Shown: positions 1 through 9,890, numbered from the stretch's first letter. The stretch: DNA of 64,000 bases from Pirellulales bacterium (GCA_022844125.1 JALHMI010000004.1:352777-416776), one strand, 5' to 3'. The notes: generated by a model not told the origin, from the sequence alone. Numbers and translations are program-made.

Positions 1-2163
1 CACGGCCAGATTCTTCCACATCATCGGCTGTGGTGACGCGCTGGCGCTGCCCAGCAGCAGGTTGCGGGCAAGCTCGAGCTGACCGGTCGAGGCCAGCAGC
101 ACGCCCAATTCGTGGGCTGCGCGGAAGTTCTGCGGTTCGCAAATCAAAGCCGCCTGGTAGAGCGCCATGGCCGGGCCGGTGTACTCCATCTGCTGGGAGT
201 TGGCGCCGGCGCCGGCGACGATGATTCGGGCCAGACCGTACAAGGCAATGGAGCCGACAGTTTCCCGGCCGATGCCATTGGATAACTGCACCTTGGCATA
301 GTCGTAGTAGTGCTGCGCGGCGAGCGACGGCGGCAGATCCGAGACGTCCAGGCCTTTGAGAATCGGCGTCTTGTGTCCTGCGACGATGCGCGTGATGTCG
401 GACGCGCCGGAGCCCGGCTTCACGAACTCGGTGGCTTCTTTCAAGGCTTGCAGGCCGGCGGCGGTGGCCTGGCTATACTGCCGCGTGCCGAATTCGACGT
501 CGCGGGCTTGGGAAATGAGCGACAGGGCACTCGTGAATTCCTTCCGCGAAGCATACATCGCGCCTTTTTCAGCAAGCTGGATTGCGTGGCGCACACGCTC
601 GTCGGCTTGCGCCATCGAAGCCACTAGCGCCGGCGAGCGAACTGGCGTGGCCGGAAGCGTGGGCAGAGCGGCAACAATTTGCGGCTGCGCGGGCGCCGCC
701 TGAACTGGCGAGGCTTGCACCGGCACCGACTGTTGTGGCGTCACCGGCGCGGCTTGCGCGACGACCTGCGCCGGAGCAGGCAAGACCGGCTCAGGTTGAG
801 TCCTTGCTGGCTGCGGCTGCTGGACGACCGGCGGCTGTGGCGCCGCGACAGGCGATGGCGCGACGGCAGGTGCGGAGGTCGTCGCGGCAACCGTGCTCGG
901 TTGGGGGACGACCGGCGTGGGCACCGCCGCAGCAGGCGCAGCAGATACCGGCTGCGTCGGAGTGGGCAGCGTCGCGGCAACTTCGACGGGCTTCGCTGCC
1001 GAGGGTGCCGCGGCTGCAACCGGTTCAGGTGTCGAAGCGACCTGTACTTCGGCCATCCGCAACGTCGAAGGGCTCGGAGCGAGGGGTTCCGGCTGAGCGG
1101 TCGCAGCCATTTCGATGGCCTTAGGCGCGGGCTCTGCGATTACGGCCTCGGCCGGCTGAGCTTTGGCCACTTCCTGTTGTACGGTCGCCGGTTTGTGCTC
1201 GGCGACGGCCGTTTCGGTGGCAGGCTTCGCCATTTTGGGTTCGGCAACCACGACCTTGGCTGCTGGCGGCGCGGGTGCTACCACGTTGGCTTCGGGCGCC
1301 GCGGTAGGAAGCGGTTCGGCTTCAACCTCTATCGGTTCAACGTCGTTTGCAGGTTGCGTGGCGGCGATGGCAACCGCGGCCGGCGTCAACCTTGACGCCA
1401 CGATCGGCTCTACGGGTTTGCTTTCCGGCTTCTTCTCGGCAACCTTGGCGGGCGCGGGAGTGGCTTCTACGGGTGCGGGCGACTCCGGCTCCGCGAGCGC
1501 CACGGGCGGTTCGACTTTCGCTTGCGCTGCTGGCGTCGGTTGACCGGGAACTCGCCGAGGCGTGACCACAAGCGGTTGCAACGTGCGCCGCTCGTTGGAA
1601 GTGGCAAAGCGGCTTGTTTCCGACGTGCGCGGCGCCCCTTTGCTTTCCGGGCCAACGTTCACCGAGATGGTCTTCGCGGCATCCGACGGTTCTTCGGGTG
1701 TTTCACCCTGCGCGAAGCGGAGTTCGACCGTGTTCGACGGCGCCTCTGCGGTCGGTTCGGCCGCCACGGGGTCCAGCGATTCACTAGTGCTCCCCGCGAG
1801 CGAAGTCTCCGCAACCGCGACGGGTTCCGAATCACTCGTCGCCTCGGCGGTCACGGCAACCGCTTGCGGTTCGTTGGCGAGCTGCGGCTCTGCTACCGGG
1901 TCGGCATAGGGATCGACAACAGCGACAGGCTGTTCGACGCCGCTGCTAACGAGTGACTCGCTTTCACTTGTGGAAGCGTGTTGTGGCCCGAAGAAGTTTG
2001 GTTCGGCGCTCACGACGACGACCGGTGCCGGCGCGCTGGTGCGCGTCTCGCGCTGAGCCATCCGAGCGGGCTGCGCGCTGTCGGTACCGCAGCCTGCGCT
2101 CAGCAGCACGCCAAGCGAAGCGCTCGCAGCGACGGCATAAAAGCCAACAGCTTTGCGATCCAT
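1..2163 (-). CDS. Lipoprotein with long Pro/Ala-rich linker and C-terminal helical repeat domain (partial)
   Basis: The 721 visible codons start at ATG 2163, preceded by a GGAAG ribosome site, and run off the left edge, so the C-terminus is missing. Residues 1-25 form a lipoprotein signal with lipobox LSAGC, so the protein is probably anchored to a membrane by Cys25. Residues from about 30 to 505 are low complexity, dominated by Pro, Ala, Val, Glu and Gln. A folded alpha-helical part follows (about 505-721), with TPR-like amphipathic helices such as MALYQAALICEPQNF. The linker could span the periplasm and present the repeat domain to partners. The specific function is unknown. The many forward ORFs over this region are shadows of the biased linker codons. 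Confidence 0.8.
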   Translation of the reverse strand, partial: MDRKAVGFYAVAASASLGVLLSAGCGTDSAQPARMAQRETRTSAPAPVVVVSAEPNFFGPQHASTSESESLVSSGVEQPVAVVDPYADPVAEPQLANEPQAVAVTAEATSDSEPVAVAETSLAGSTSESLDPVAAEPTAEAPSNTVELRFAQGETPEEPSDAAKTISVNVGPESKGAPRTSETSRFATSNERRTLQPLVVTPRRVPGQPTPAAQAKVEPPVALAEPESPAPVEATPAPAKVAEKKPESKPVEPIVASRLTPAAVAIAATQPANDVEPIEVEAEPLPTAAPEANVVAPAPPAAKVVVAEPKMAKPATETAVAEHKPATVQQEVAKAQPAEAVIAEPAPKAIEMAATAQPEPLAPSPSTLRMAEVQVASTPEPVAAAAPSAAKPVEVAATLPTPTQPVSAAPAAAVPTPVVPQPSTVAATTSAPAVAPSPVAAPQPPVVQQPQPARTQPEPVLPAPAQVVAQAAPVTPQQSVPVQASPVQAAPAQPQIVAALPTLPATPVRSPALVASMAQADERVRHAIQLAEKGAMYASRKEFTSALSLISQARDVEFGTRQYSQATAAGLQALKEATEFVKPGSGASDITRIVAGHKTPILKGLDVSDLPPSLAAQHYYDYAKVQLSNGIGRETVGSIALYGLARIIVAGAGANSQQMEYTGPAMALYQAALICEPQNFRAAHELGVLLASTGQLELARNLLLGSASASPQPMMWKNLAV

Positions 2164-2663
2164 CGTACTTCCATCCCTGGTAAAAAGGGGATCCTTCCAG
2201 TTTTCCAATCGTCGCGTTCGACCCGCTGGCAAAGCAAATCCCACACAACCCGCGCCCCGAGCGCTATTCTCCCGCGGAACGCGAGGAACATTCGCGCAAG
2301 GTTAACAGGAGAATGCCAGCACGACGTGCGAGGCTTGCCTGAACGGGCATTGCCCCACTTCCGTGACGATCGATTCCAGCGGCATAGTTCGCCACCTTGA
2401 TCGGTCATCGACCGGAGGCCCCGGCCGGGCCAGCCAATCGAGGGTTAATTTTGAGCGGATAAGCTCCAATCGCGCGATCCTCGTAAAAATCTACCGATTG
2501 GGAGGTTCACTCGACCTGCCGCGTCAGCTAGCATCGAACGGCATAGTTTCCTCATTCTGCCCATGCCGACTGGCATGCGGATGAGTGGCAACTACCGTTT
2601 GAAATCCCGGCACGACCTGCGTCGAGCCCTGCTAGCATCCGCCTGTGACTGTGAGGAATTTCG
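2164..2663. other. Intergenic region, 500 bp, divergent promoters expected
   Basis: This gap separates the divergent lipoprotein gene (minus) and the monooxygenase gene (plus), so it should carry both promoters. It is less GC-rich than the flanks between about 2440 and 2500. I see no convincing gene, no strong terminator and no clear consensus promoter hexamer pair. Confidence 0.5.
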
Positions 2664-4073
2664 TTGACCGCCCCCAGGGACGCCTTCCGTTTTTGGCTTT
2701 CTCAAGCCCCTCCGCCGACATCCGACACGTGCCCGCCAACCGATGCCAGCCTGCCACTGCTAGTCGTGGGCGCAGGACCGGCGGGGCTCGCCGGAATGGC
2801 AGCCTTGCGCCGTGCAGGTGTCCCGTTCACTGGCATCGAATTGCACGAAGACGTCGGCGGAATCTGGGACATTACGAATCCCGTCAGCTCCGTCTACGAG
2901 GGCATGCGCACCGTTACTTCGCGCTACACAACCTACCTGGGAATGCCGGCGCCCAGCGACTGGCCGGACTATATTCCGCATGCCCAGGCGCGGGAGTACC
3001 TGCGAAAGTTTGCCGAGAACGAAGGCATCCTGCCGCAGATCGAGTTTCAAACTCGCTATCTCGGCGCTGAAAAAACGCCGCGCGGAACCTGGAACGTCAC
3101 GCTGCGCCGCACGGGCGCGAAACGACCAGACGAAAAGTATGAGGTTCGTGAGTTTCGCGGAATTGTGTTCGCGACCGGCGCCCATCATCGCGAAGTCCAA
3201 TCCGTTCCCGACGATTTAGGATCGCAAGCAGGCGAGGCGGGACTCAACGTTCTGCACTCTTCCGACTACAAGCATCCGCAGCCGTTCGCTGGCCGTCGCG
3301 TGCTGATCGTCGGCGTCGGCAACTCCGGATCCGACATTGCCGACAAGATCAGCCACGTTGCGAAGCGCACCATCCTGGCGATCCGCACCACGCCCTGGAT
3401 CAACCCGCAAACGTTGTTCGGCACGCCCTTGGACAAGATGACGCGCGACACGCCCGCCTGGTTTCCTCGCTGGTATAAGCTCTCGACGTTCCACTTCGCG
3501 CGGTGGCTCACGGTGGGCGGGTTCCGGCGACTGGGCCTGCGCACCCCGCGGCATTCCATCAACGACCGACTCCCGATTGGCGATCGTGGCATCGTCAAGG
3601 CGATTCTCAGCGGACGAGTGACGGTTCGTTCGCAGGTCACGAGCCTCGCCGGCGGCGCCGCTCAGTTTGCCGATCCCAGTCAGGCGGCCGAGTCGGTCGA
3701 CGACGTGATCTTTGCCACCGGGTTCGAACGCCGCTATCCGCTGCTGGAAATCGACCCCCGGCAGGGAAGCGAAGTCAGCGAAGCCCTGGCGTTTCTCGCC
3801 TTTCATCGGCGGGAACCCGGCCTGGCCTACCTGGCCGAAGCCGTCGGCTTCCGGGGCTGCTGGCCGGTGTTCTGTGACCAGGCCCAGGCCGTGGCCGCCT
3901 ACTTTGCCGCGGAAGCCCGGGGCGGCCGAAACGCCCGGGATTTCAACCTCCGGCGGCAGTCTCCGACACCCGACTTCAAGGGCGAGCTGTTCGCCAAATC
4001 GGACGGGTTTCACGTCGATTACGACATCTATTCCCGGGCCCTGCGCGATTTGGCGGGCTGGCTGGCCCGATGA
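2664..4073 (+). CDS. FMO-like flavin-dependent monooxygenase
   Basis: This 469-aa protein has the two-nucleotide-site layout of flavin-containing monooxygenases. The FAD Rossmann motif GAGPAGLAG lies at residues 36-44, and the NADPH site GVGNSGSDIA at about 217-226. An FATG motif is at 169-172 with an HH pair just after it, and a second FATGF motif is near residue 351. The start is TTG 2664, chosen because GAGGAA lies about 6 bases upstream and the next in-frame Met would remove the N-terminus. The family oxygenates nucleophilic N or S atoms of small substrates in the cytoplasm; the substrate is not deducible. It has no same-strand partner: the next gene is convergent, 18 bp away. Confidence 0.85.
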   Translation: MTAPRDAFRFWLSQAPPPTSDTCPPTDASLPLLVVGAGPAGLAGMAALRRAGVPFTGIELHEDVGGIWDITNPVSSVYEGMRTVTSRYTTYLGMPAPSDWPDYIPHAQAREYLRKFAENEGILPQIEFQTRYLGAEKTPRGTWNVTLRRTGAKRPDEKYEVREFRGIVFATGAHHREVQSVPDDLGSQAGEAGLNVLHSSDYKHPQPFAGRRVLIVGVGNSGSDIADKISHVAKRTILAIRTTPWINPQTLFGTPLDKMTRDTPAWFPRWYKLSTFHFARWLTVGGFRRLGLRTPRHSINDRLPIGDRGIVKAILSGRVTVRSQVTSLAGGAAQFADPSQAAESVDDVIFATGFERRYPLLEIDPRQGSEVSEALAFLAFHRREPGLAYLAEAVGFRGCWPVFCDQAQAVAAYFAAEARGGRNARDFNLRRQSPTPDFKGELFAKSDGFHVDYDIYSRALRDLAGWLAR

Positions 4074-4091
4074 ATCGCGGTGATGCATTTC

Positions 4092-5003
4092 CTATGCGGC
4101 CTGCTTGGCAGCCGGGATTTTGTCCCAACTGAATCGCTTGCCCAACACATTGAAAAGTCGTTCATTGTGTGGCCGAAAGTACTCGATCAATCGTAGACGG
4201 GTTTCGTTACTCATGCGATCGCGGTACTTTCCGGGAAACCGGTTGCCGAAATGAGAGGGCTTCCAGTCAGGCAGCCCTAAGAAGCTCAGCACCCGCTCAA
4301 ACACCTCGCTGGTGTGAGTGAAGAATTCGCCACTTTCCAGGATGAGCAGGCGGTCTGGGGAAAAAAGGTTTCGCCAGCGAATTACCTGCTCAGCATAGAT
4401 TCCGCGCGCCAAGTACGAGAATCGATCGTGGCGGAAGCTGTAATAACGAGGATTAGCGCGGATCTTCTCTTCCTCGCCCGCCAGGCGCTGAGATTCGGCC
4501 GCGAGCGCATCTTCAAAAGGCAGATTCTCCTGGCGCCGCCGAACCTTCAGCTGGTAGTGCGAGAATGCACGATCGATTGGGTTCCGCAGCAAGAGTACGA
4601 TCTTAACGTTTGGGGTCGTGTCGGCAATTCGTTGAGCCGCCAGCGGGTGAAACATGTAGTAAGCAGTCGATTCACCCGTCAGAGACACCGTCGATTGCCC
4701 AGGCGTAGTGGCGGTATGCTGCAGCGGAAAGTGGGCACGATACCAGTTGAGCCCCCGGTGAAAATTGATGTCAAAGAAGCTCATCTCTTTGGTCATCGGC
4801 GGGATCACGTTCGGGTGCTCGCTAAGATAAGCCCACAGCGATGTGGTGCCGCATTTCTGGGCACCAGCAACGATAAAGTCCGGCAAGCGGCGTTGCGAAG
4901 CCGTTGACCAACGATACCAGCGATCGGCCGATGCGAGATGGCGGATCGATCGTACTGCTGGGGACTGCCAAACATTGGTAAACAGGTGGTGTTTCGTCGC
5001 CAT
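4092..5003 (-). CDS. PAPS-dependent sulfotransferase
   Basis: The 303-aa product starts at ATG 5003, with AGGA upstream. A longer frame from 5180 would overlap the upstream glycosyltransferase gene and its extra N-terminus is unlike the family. The 5'-phosphosulfate loop is at residues 45-56 (AGAQKCGTTSLW), and the 3'-phosphate-binding region is LLRNPIDRAFSHY. Both match the Sulfotransfer_1 family of carbohydrate sulfotransferases, whose usual length is about 300 aa. It transfers sulfate from PAPS, probably to a glycan. It lies 52 bp downstream of a glycosyltransferase on the same strand, so the two probably modify the same cell-surface polysaccharide. That pairing is inference. Confidence 0.88.
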   Translation of the reverse strand: MATKHHLFTNVWQSPAVRSIRHLASADRWYRWSTASQRRLPDFIVAGAQKCGTTSLWAYLSEHPNVIPPMTKEMSFFDINFHRGLNWYRAHFPLQHTATTPGQSTVSLTGESTAYYMFHPLAAQRIADTTPNVKIVLLLRNPIDRAFSHYQLKVRRRQENLPFEDALAAESQRLAGEEEKIRANPRYYSFRHDRFSYLARGIYAEQVIRWRNLFSPDRLLILESGEFFTHTSEVFERVLSFLGLPDWKPSHFGNRFPGKYRDRMSNETRLRLIEYFRPHNERLFNVLGKRFSWDKIPAAKQAA

Positions 5004-5055
5004 CGTGGATTCCTGCTTCGCGATTGAAGTGTACCGAACTGCCACCTCCCGGCGA

Positions 5056-5934
5056 TCACGCCGCTCGATGGCTCGTCTCAAGAGTTCGCTGTTTGTTTGG
5101 CGCTGGCGTATTGCTGCCGGCGAAAGGAAGCAGCGTGTGACTTCCGTGTTCCGCCTCCGGATCCGGCTGCGGTTTGGCATGATGCAGCTCCCACAGTCGG
5201 GCCTGCTTCATGAACGTGTAGAAGGCAGTGTACATGCAGATGTGAAACCCGGGCATACCATCCAGGAAGCCCAGCCGCAGAAAGTACAATTGCAGAAACC
5301 TGGCCGGCGCTCGGAAGATCATCGAGGTCAGGCTGACCTTGTGGCCTTCGTCCCGAAGGTTGAGTGCGCCCCACGAGGCGTAGCGGTTGATCTTCCGCCA
5401 GTATTCGTCCGAACTCCAGGTGGTGAAATGATCGAACGGCTCGTCGAGCCGGGCGGCCTTGTCTTTGGGCAACTCGATTTCGGCGTGGACCCACCGCTCG
5501 CGATAGCGGCAGTTGTCGCGGCGAAAGAGCCGCAGCACGTCGTCGCTCTCCCAGCCGCAGTGGGCAATGTGATAGCCCAGAAAGTGATTGCGGCGGCCGA
5601 TCCAATATCCGTCGATGTTCTCCGGCGGCGACGTTAGCGTCTGGCGTATCTCGGCGCCAAGTGCGTGCGTAACCCGTTCGTCGGCGTCGACAATCAGCAC
5701 CCAGGGATGCTGGCACTGGGGGATGGCCCAGTTCTTGAAGTTTGCCGAGTGGACGTATTCGCGTTCGATGATGCGGCAGCCGCCCATGCTGCGCACGATC
5801 TCGAGCGTGCCGTCGGTCGAACCGCTATCGGCAATCAGGATCTCATCCGCGATTGAACGGACCGACTCAATGCAGGGCCGGATGTTCATCCGCTCGTTCT
5901 TGCAAGGAATCAGAACGGTCAGCTTGGCAGTCAT
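5056..5934 (-). CDS. WaaE/KdtX-like family 2 glycosyltransferase
   Basis: This 292-aa enzyme starts at ATG 5934 with AAGGAAG close upstream; an in-frame extension to 6006 is possible but has no better ribosome site. The GT-A fold is recognisable from the N-terminal LIPCKNERMNI, the ADSGSTDGT nucleotide-sugar site at about 38-46, and the DADE metal-binding motif. The rest resembles WaaE/KdtX glycosyltransferases of lipopolysaccharide core assembly, including RYRERWVHAEI. It acts at the cytoplasmic membrane face on glycolipid or polysaccharide precursors. The sulfotransferase gene follows on the same strand, suggesting a two-gene surface-glycan unit. Confidence 0.85.
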   Translation of the reverse strand: MTAKLTVLIPCKNERMNIRPCIESVRSIADEILIADSGSTDGTLEIVRSMGGCRIIEREYVHSANFKNWAIPQCQHPWVLIVDADERVTHALGAEIRQTLTSPPENIDGYWIGRRNHFLGYHIAHCGWESDDVLRLFRRDNCRYRERWVHAEIELPKDKAARLDEPFDHFTTWSSDEYWRKINRYASWGALNLRDEGHKVSLTSMIFRAPARFLQLYFLRLGFLDGMPGFHICMYTAFYTFMKQARLWELHHAKPQPDPEAEHGSHTLLPFAGSNTPAPNKQRTLETSHRAA

Positions 5935-6162
5935 GGCTCTTCCTTGAGAGGTGGCGGCAGGTCCGTGGAATCTCCCTGCCCCGACAACAATGTTCGGCCG
6001 CGCCAAATGCGCGTCTTTCGTTAAAACCCGCTAAATCCTGCGAATCGACATAAGTGGACTGGTGTTTCGGCTGCTGGCATTGCTGTCGCGGCGGCGTGAT
6101 AATCAAACGCCCAAGCGGCCCCGCCTCCAGTCTCTGTCCCGGCCCGCCTTGCGAGGTTTACG

Positions 6163-7416
6163 ATGTCTCCGACCCTCGGAGCGCGCGACGCGCTGCAATT
6201 CGACCGGCGAACCTTTCTGAAAGCGATAGCAGCGGCTAGCCTGGCTTGCGGCCATAGTGCTTTGGCCGCTGAGCCTGCGCGCGAGCCGCGACTGCTGTTC
6301 ACCTCGCGCGGCAAAACTGGCGTCGTGAATCTGAACGACGGTTCGGTTCGCTATCTCGAGCTCAGCGTGCCGAACCAGGCGACCTGGCAGCCGGGCCCAG
6401 CGTTCCCCGATGGCCAGCGGATAATTCTGCTCAGCATGGAGCCGCGCCGCGACGGACCAGGCAAACCGTTCGATGAGTACTACACGCAAACGCCTACGCA
6501 CATCTGGAGCTACCATCTCGACTCGGGCGAGCTCACCGAGCTTTGCACCCGCGATCGGATCGCGCCGTTCGTCACACCCGCGCTACTGATCGGCGATGAG
6601 CGGCTGCTCGTGCAGGTGGTCAAGGATCGCGTAGGGCAGATCTTCAGCGTGCGGCTCGATGGCAGCGATCCGGTCCCGTTCACCAAAGCCGGCGAAGGAC
6701 TGCCCTACGGCTTAAGCCTCAGCCCCGATCAAAAGCGAGTTGCTTATCACCTGGCGAGTCCCGAAGGCTATCAGGTGTGGACGGCCGATTCGGACGGCGG
6801 CAATCGCATATCCGTCGCGGCCGATCCATCGCATTTATATTTCGGCACCAACTGGTCGCCCGACGGCAAGTGGGTCAACTACGTCGATTGTCATTACCAC
6901 ACCGATCCGGGGCACGATTGGGCCGATGTATGCGTCGGCCGCGCCCTGGGCGGCGAGCATCGCGTGCTAACCAAGGATCAGGCGATGTGGTTTGCCGCGT
7001 CCTACGGGAACGAGAAGACTCGCGGCGGCGGATCGAACGTGCCCGGCTGGACACCCGATGGCGGTGTGCTGTTTCCGCGCCGCTCGCCGGGCGCGCAAGT
7101 TCCCTGGCAATATCGCGTGGGTCAAGCGGATCTGGATCACTTCAACCGGGCGTTTCAGCCCGAGGAAGCCAAAGGCGGTTCGCAGATTGTCCGGCTCGAT
7201 CCGAACTCCGGTGCGATCACTGAGTTTACGACGTTCCAAGATGGCGTATGGGACTTCCGCTCGAGCGTGTCGGCGGATGGCAAGCAGTTGGTGTTCTGCC
7301 GCGCAGCCACGGGCGAAGGCCCCGGCATTTGGGTTGCCGATGCCGATGGCGGCAACCCGCGGCTCGTCACCCGCGGCATTGACGACCTCGGCGCCGATCA
7401 TCCGCGATGGGTGTAG
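6163..7416 (+). CDS. Tat-exported TolB-like beta-propeller protein
   Basis: The 417-aa protein begins at ATG 6163, 6 bases after GAGG. Residues 15-40 carry a twin-arginine signal (RRTFLK, hydrophobic stretch, ALAA), so it is exported folded. The mature part has repeated PD40/WD40-like blades such as LSPDQKRVAY, WSPDGKWVNY and VSADGKQLVF, typical of TolB-family propellers and related secreted planctomycete proteins. No catalytic residues can be named. Its stop codon lies inside the first codons of the following amidohydrolase gene (overlap 7407-7416), so the two are translationally coupled and probably act on the same extracytoplasmic substrate. Confidence 0.8.
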   Translation: MSPTLGARDALQFDRRTFLKAIAAASLACGHSALAAEPAREPRLLFTSRGKTGVVNLNDGSVRYLELSVPNQATWQPGPAFPDGQRIILLSMEPRRDGPGKPFDEYYTQTPTHIWSYHLDSGELTELCTRDRIAPFVTPALLIGDERLLVQVVKDRVGQIFSVRLDGSDPVPFTKAGEGLPYGLSLSPDQKRVAYHLASPEGYQVWTADSDGGNRISVAADPSHLYFGTNWSPDGKWVNYVDCHYHTDPGHDWADVCVGRALGGEHRVLTKDQAMWFAASYGNEKTRGGGSNVPGWTPDGGVLFPRRSPGAQVPWQYRVGQADLDHFNRAFQPEEAKGGSQIVRLDPNSGAITEFTTFQDGVWDFRSSVSADGKQLVFCRAATGEGPGIWVADADGGNPRLVTRGIDDLGADHPRWV

Positions 7417-8783
7417 CGATGCCAGTTTTTGCGGTTCGGTGGATCGGAGTGGTGCTGTTGTGCGCGACGTTGCTTATGCGCGCGAACTTCGCGGCCGATG
7501 CCACGCTCGTCATCGAGGGATGTTCGCTGTTCGATCCGCACACGCAATCGATGCTGCCAGATCGTACCGTCGTCGTGCGCGGCGAGCGCATCGAAGCCGT
7601 GCTGCAGACTGGCGAGCCGTTTAAATTGACGGCGGACACAGTGCGCATCGACGGCAGTGGCAGGTTTGTCATCCCAGGTTTGATCGATGCCCACGTGCAT
7701 GTGGTGCATGTGCTTGACTTGGCCGGAGTCTCGGGCGAAGAGGTTCTGCGGCTCTACCTGGCGGCCGGCGTCACCAGCGTCCGCAGCACGGGCGACGAAC
7801 TCGCGGCCGCCACCAAGGTCAAGTGGTATGCCGAGGCGAATGCGCTGGCAAGCCCGCGCGTGTTCCTGTGCAGCCCGCTGCTGGATGCAGACCCGCCGAT
7901 TCACGGTCCGCTGACAGGCCGCGCCATCACCCATCCGGCGGAGGTGCCACCGCTGCTCGACGATTTACAGCGGCGAAACGTTAGCACGCTGAAGATTTAT
8001 GCGGGCACCACACGCGACGTTGGTCGGGCGATCATCGACGAAGGGCATCGCCGCGGGTTCTTCGTCACAGCCCACCTGGGAGCGTACTCCGCTCAAGACG
8101 CCGTGGCCGACGGCATCGACGGCCTGGAGCACATCTGGTCGGTGTTCAACTACGTGGTGCCGGCTGGTGCTACCCGCTCGACGGTCGACTTCGACAATCC
8201 GCAGTGTGCGGCGCTCATCGCCCAGCTTGTCGAGCGCAAGACGTATGTCGATCCGACGCTCACCGTGTTTCGCAACATGATCCTGCTGCCGGACGTGCCC
8301 GAGGTGAGTGGTCATGCCGACAATATTCTCGCGCCTGCGAAGCTCCGCGAGTTTTGGCCCCGATACTTACAACAAGCCGGCTGTCCGCAAGGGGGCGATC
8401 TGGCCACGCGTCGTCGCGAGTTTGCCAAGTATCAGGAGCTGACGGGTCGGCTCTATCGGGCCGGAGTGCCGCTGTTGGTCGGCACCGATGCTCCGGAGCC
8501 GCACGTCACGCCGGGCTTCTCGCTGCATCAGGAGCTCGAACTGCTGGTCGAGTCGGGCATACCGCCGGCGGCCGTGCTGCAGGCCGCGACGCGGCACAAC
8601 GCCACGGTTTTGCGGAAACAGGATCAGCTCGGCTCGCTCGAGGCCGGCAAACTGGCCGACCTGCTGGTGCTCTCGGCCGATCCGCTTATCGACATCCGCA
8701 ATACAAGACGGATCGATTGGGTGATTCGCGGCGGAGTCGCCCTGCGGCCGGCCGAAGTGCTTTCCGGCAAGTCGCCTGAATAG
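7407..8783 (+). CDS. Amidohydrolase-superfamily metal-dependent hydrolase, exported
   Basis: A 458-aa imidazolonepropionase-like amidohydrolase. After an N-terminal hydrophobic signal (about residues 8-30) comes the urease-type entry strand and the metal site PGLIDAHVHVVH. Further ligands are probably the His in VTAHLG, the His in GLEHIW and the Asp in VGTDAPEPH; the Lys in LKIYAG may be the carbamylated lysine. The C-terminus has the usual LGSLEAGKLADLLVL strand. ATG 7407 overlaps the previous stop; ATG 7419 is an alternative start. It hydrolyses C-N or related bonds in cyclic amides or peptides; the substrate is unknown. Coupling to the beta-propeller gene suggests a joint catabolic function. 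Confidence 0.85.
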   Translation: MGVAMPVFAVRWIGVVLLCATLLMRANFAADATLVIEGCSLFDPHTQSMLPDRTVVVRGERIEAVLQTGEPFKLTADTVRIDGSGRFVIPGLIDAHVHVVHVLDLAGVSGEEVLRLYLAAGVTSVRSTGDELAAATKVKWYAEANALASPRVFLCSPLLDADPPIHGPLTGRAITHPAEVPPLLDDLQRRNVSTLKIYAGTTRDVGRAIIDEGHRRGFFVTAHLGAYSAQDAVADGIDGLEHIWSVFNYVVPAGATRSTVDFDNPQCAALIAQLVERKTYVDPTLTVFRNMILLPDVPEVSGHADNILAPAKLREFWPRYLQQAGCPQGGDLATRRREFAKYQELTGRLYRAGVPLLVGTDAPEPHVTPGFSLHQELELLVESGIPPAAVLQAATRHNATVLRKQDQLGSLEAGKLADLLVLSADPLIDIRNTRRIDWVIRGGVALRPAEVLSGKSPE

Positions 8784-8879
8784 CCGATGGAAACACCGTC
8801 GGCGGCAGGCTAACTTAGAGGGCACGTGGACGAACCCTCGCCATGCCAATCCGCCCGCTTCCCTTTGAGGTACCCCACC

Positions 8880-9890
8880 ATGCTTAGCCGCCGCAGTCTG
8901 CTCGCCGCCTTGTTCGTGTGTGTTCTTGCGTCGGGAAGTACGGCGAGCTTCGCTGCCGGTGTCGAGTTCAAAGGCCAGGACGGTCCGGGCAAAGGCAAGA
9001 AGGTCGTGCTGGTGAGTGGCGACGAGGAGTATCGCTCGGAGGAGGGTCTTTTGCAGTTTGGCAAGATCCTGGCGGCGCATCATGGCTTCGACACCACCGT
9101 GCTGTTCGCGATCGACAAGAACGACGGCACGATCAACCCGAATCAGACGGACAACATTCCCGGTCTCGAGGTGCTCGACGACGCCGACCTGTTGATCCTG
9201 TTCACACGGTTCCGCAACCTGCCCGACGACCAGATGCAGCACATTGTGAAGTACGTCGACTCGGGCCGGCCGATCATCGGCTTGCGAACCGCGACGCACG
9301 CCTTCAACCCTAGGCCTGACAGCACGTACGCCGACTATGGTTGGACAAGCAAGAAATGGGATGGCGGGTTCGGCCGCCAGGTGCTGGGCGAAACCTGGAT
9401 CAACCATCACGGCGGACACGGCACGCAAAGCACGCGCGGCATCGTCGCGCCCGGGCAGGCCGACCATCCGATCCTCCGCGGCATTAAGGACGGCGACATC
9501 TGGGGCCCGACCGATGTCTACGGCGTGCGCCTGCCGCTCCCCGGCGATAGCCAGCCGCTGGTGCTGGGCCAGGTGCTGGTCGGCATGAGCCCCGACGACG
9601 CGCCGCTCAAAGGCGCGAAGAACGAGCCGATGATGCCCGTCGCCTGGACGAAGAGCTATGAGACCAAGAGCGGCAAGACCGGCAAGTCGTTTACCACCAC
9701 GATGGGCGCCTCGCAAGATCTTTCCAGCGAGGGCTTTCGCCGGCTGCTCGTGAACGCCAGCTACTGGGCGCTCGACATGGCCGACAAGATTCCGGCCAAG
9801 AGCGACGTCACGATCGTCGGCGAGTACGCACCGACGCCCTTCGGCAACAACGGGTTCAAGAAGGGCGTGAAGCCGGAAGATCTGAAGTAG
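8880..9890 (+). CDS. ThuA-domain protein, exported
   Basis: The 336-aa product starts at ATG 8880 (GAGG upstream, just ahead of the signal peptide); the frame is open from 8826 but the extension precedes the signal sequence. The signal peptide covers residues 1-25 (RRSLLAALFVCVLA, cleavage near SFAAG). The mature domain matches the ThuA family, a class-I-glutamine-amidotransferase-like fold, with VVLVSGDEEYRSEE near the start, VDSGRPIIGLRTATHAF, and NHHGGHGTQ. Secreted ThuA proteins are very abundant in planctomycetes and are associated with sugar use, but their reaction is not settled. It follows the amidohydrolase by 96 bp and may share its transcript. Confidence 0.83.
   Translation: MLSRRSLLAALFVCVLASGSTASFAAGVEFKGQDGPGKGKKVVLVSGDEEYRSEEGLLQFGKILAAHHGFDTTVLFAIDKNDGTINPNQTDNIPGLEVLDDADLLILFTRFRNLPDDQMQHIVKYVDSGRPIIGLRTATHAFNPRPDSTYADYGWTSKKWDGGFGRQVLGETWINHHGGHGTQSTRGIVAPGQADHPILRGIKDGDIWGPTDVYGVRLPLPGDSQPLVLGQVLVGMSPDDAPLKGAKNEPMMPVAWTKSYETKSGKTGKSFTTTMGASQDLSSEGFRRLLVNASYWALDMADKIPAKSDVTIVGEYAPTPFGNNGFKKGVKPEDLK

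Noticed and set aside
310-1956. Several long forward ORFs across the first 2 kb
   Set aside because: They are antisense to the lipoprotein gene, and their Arg/Ala/Gly-rich translations come from its biased linker codons.
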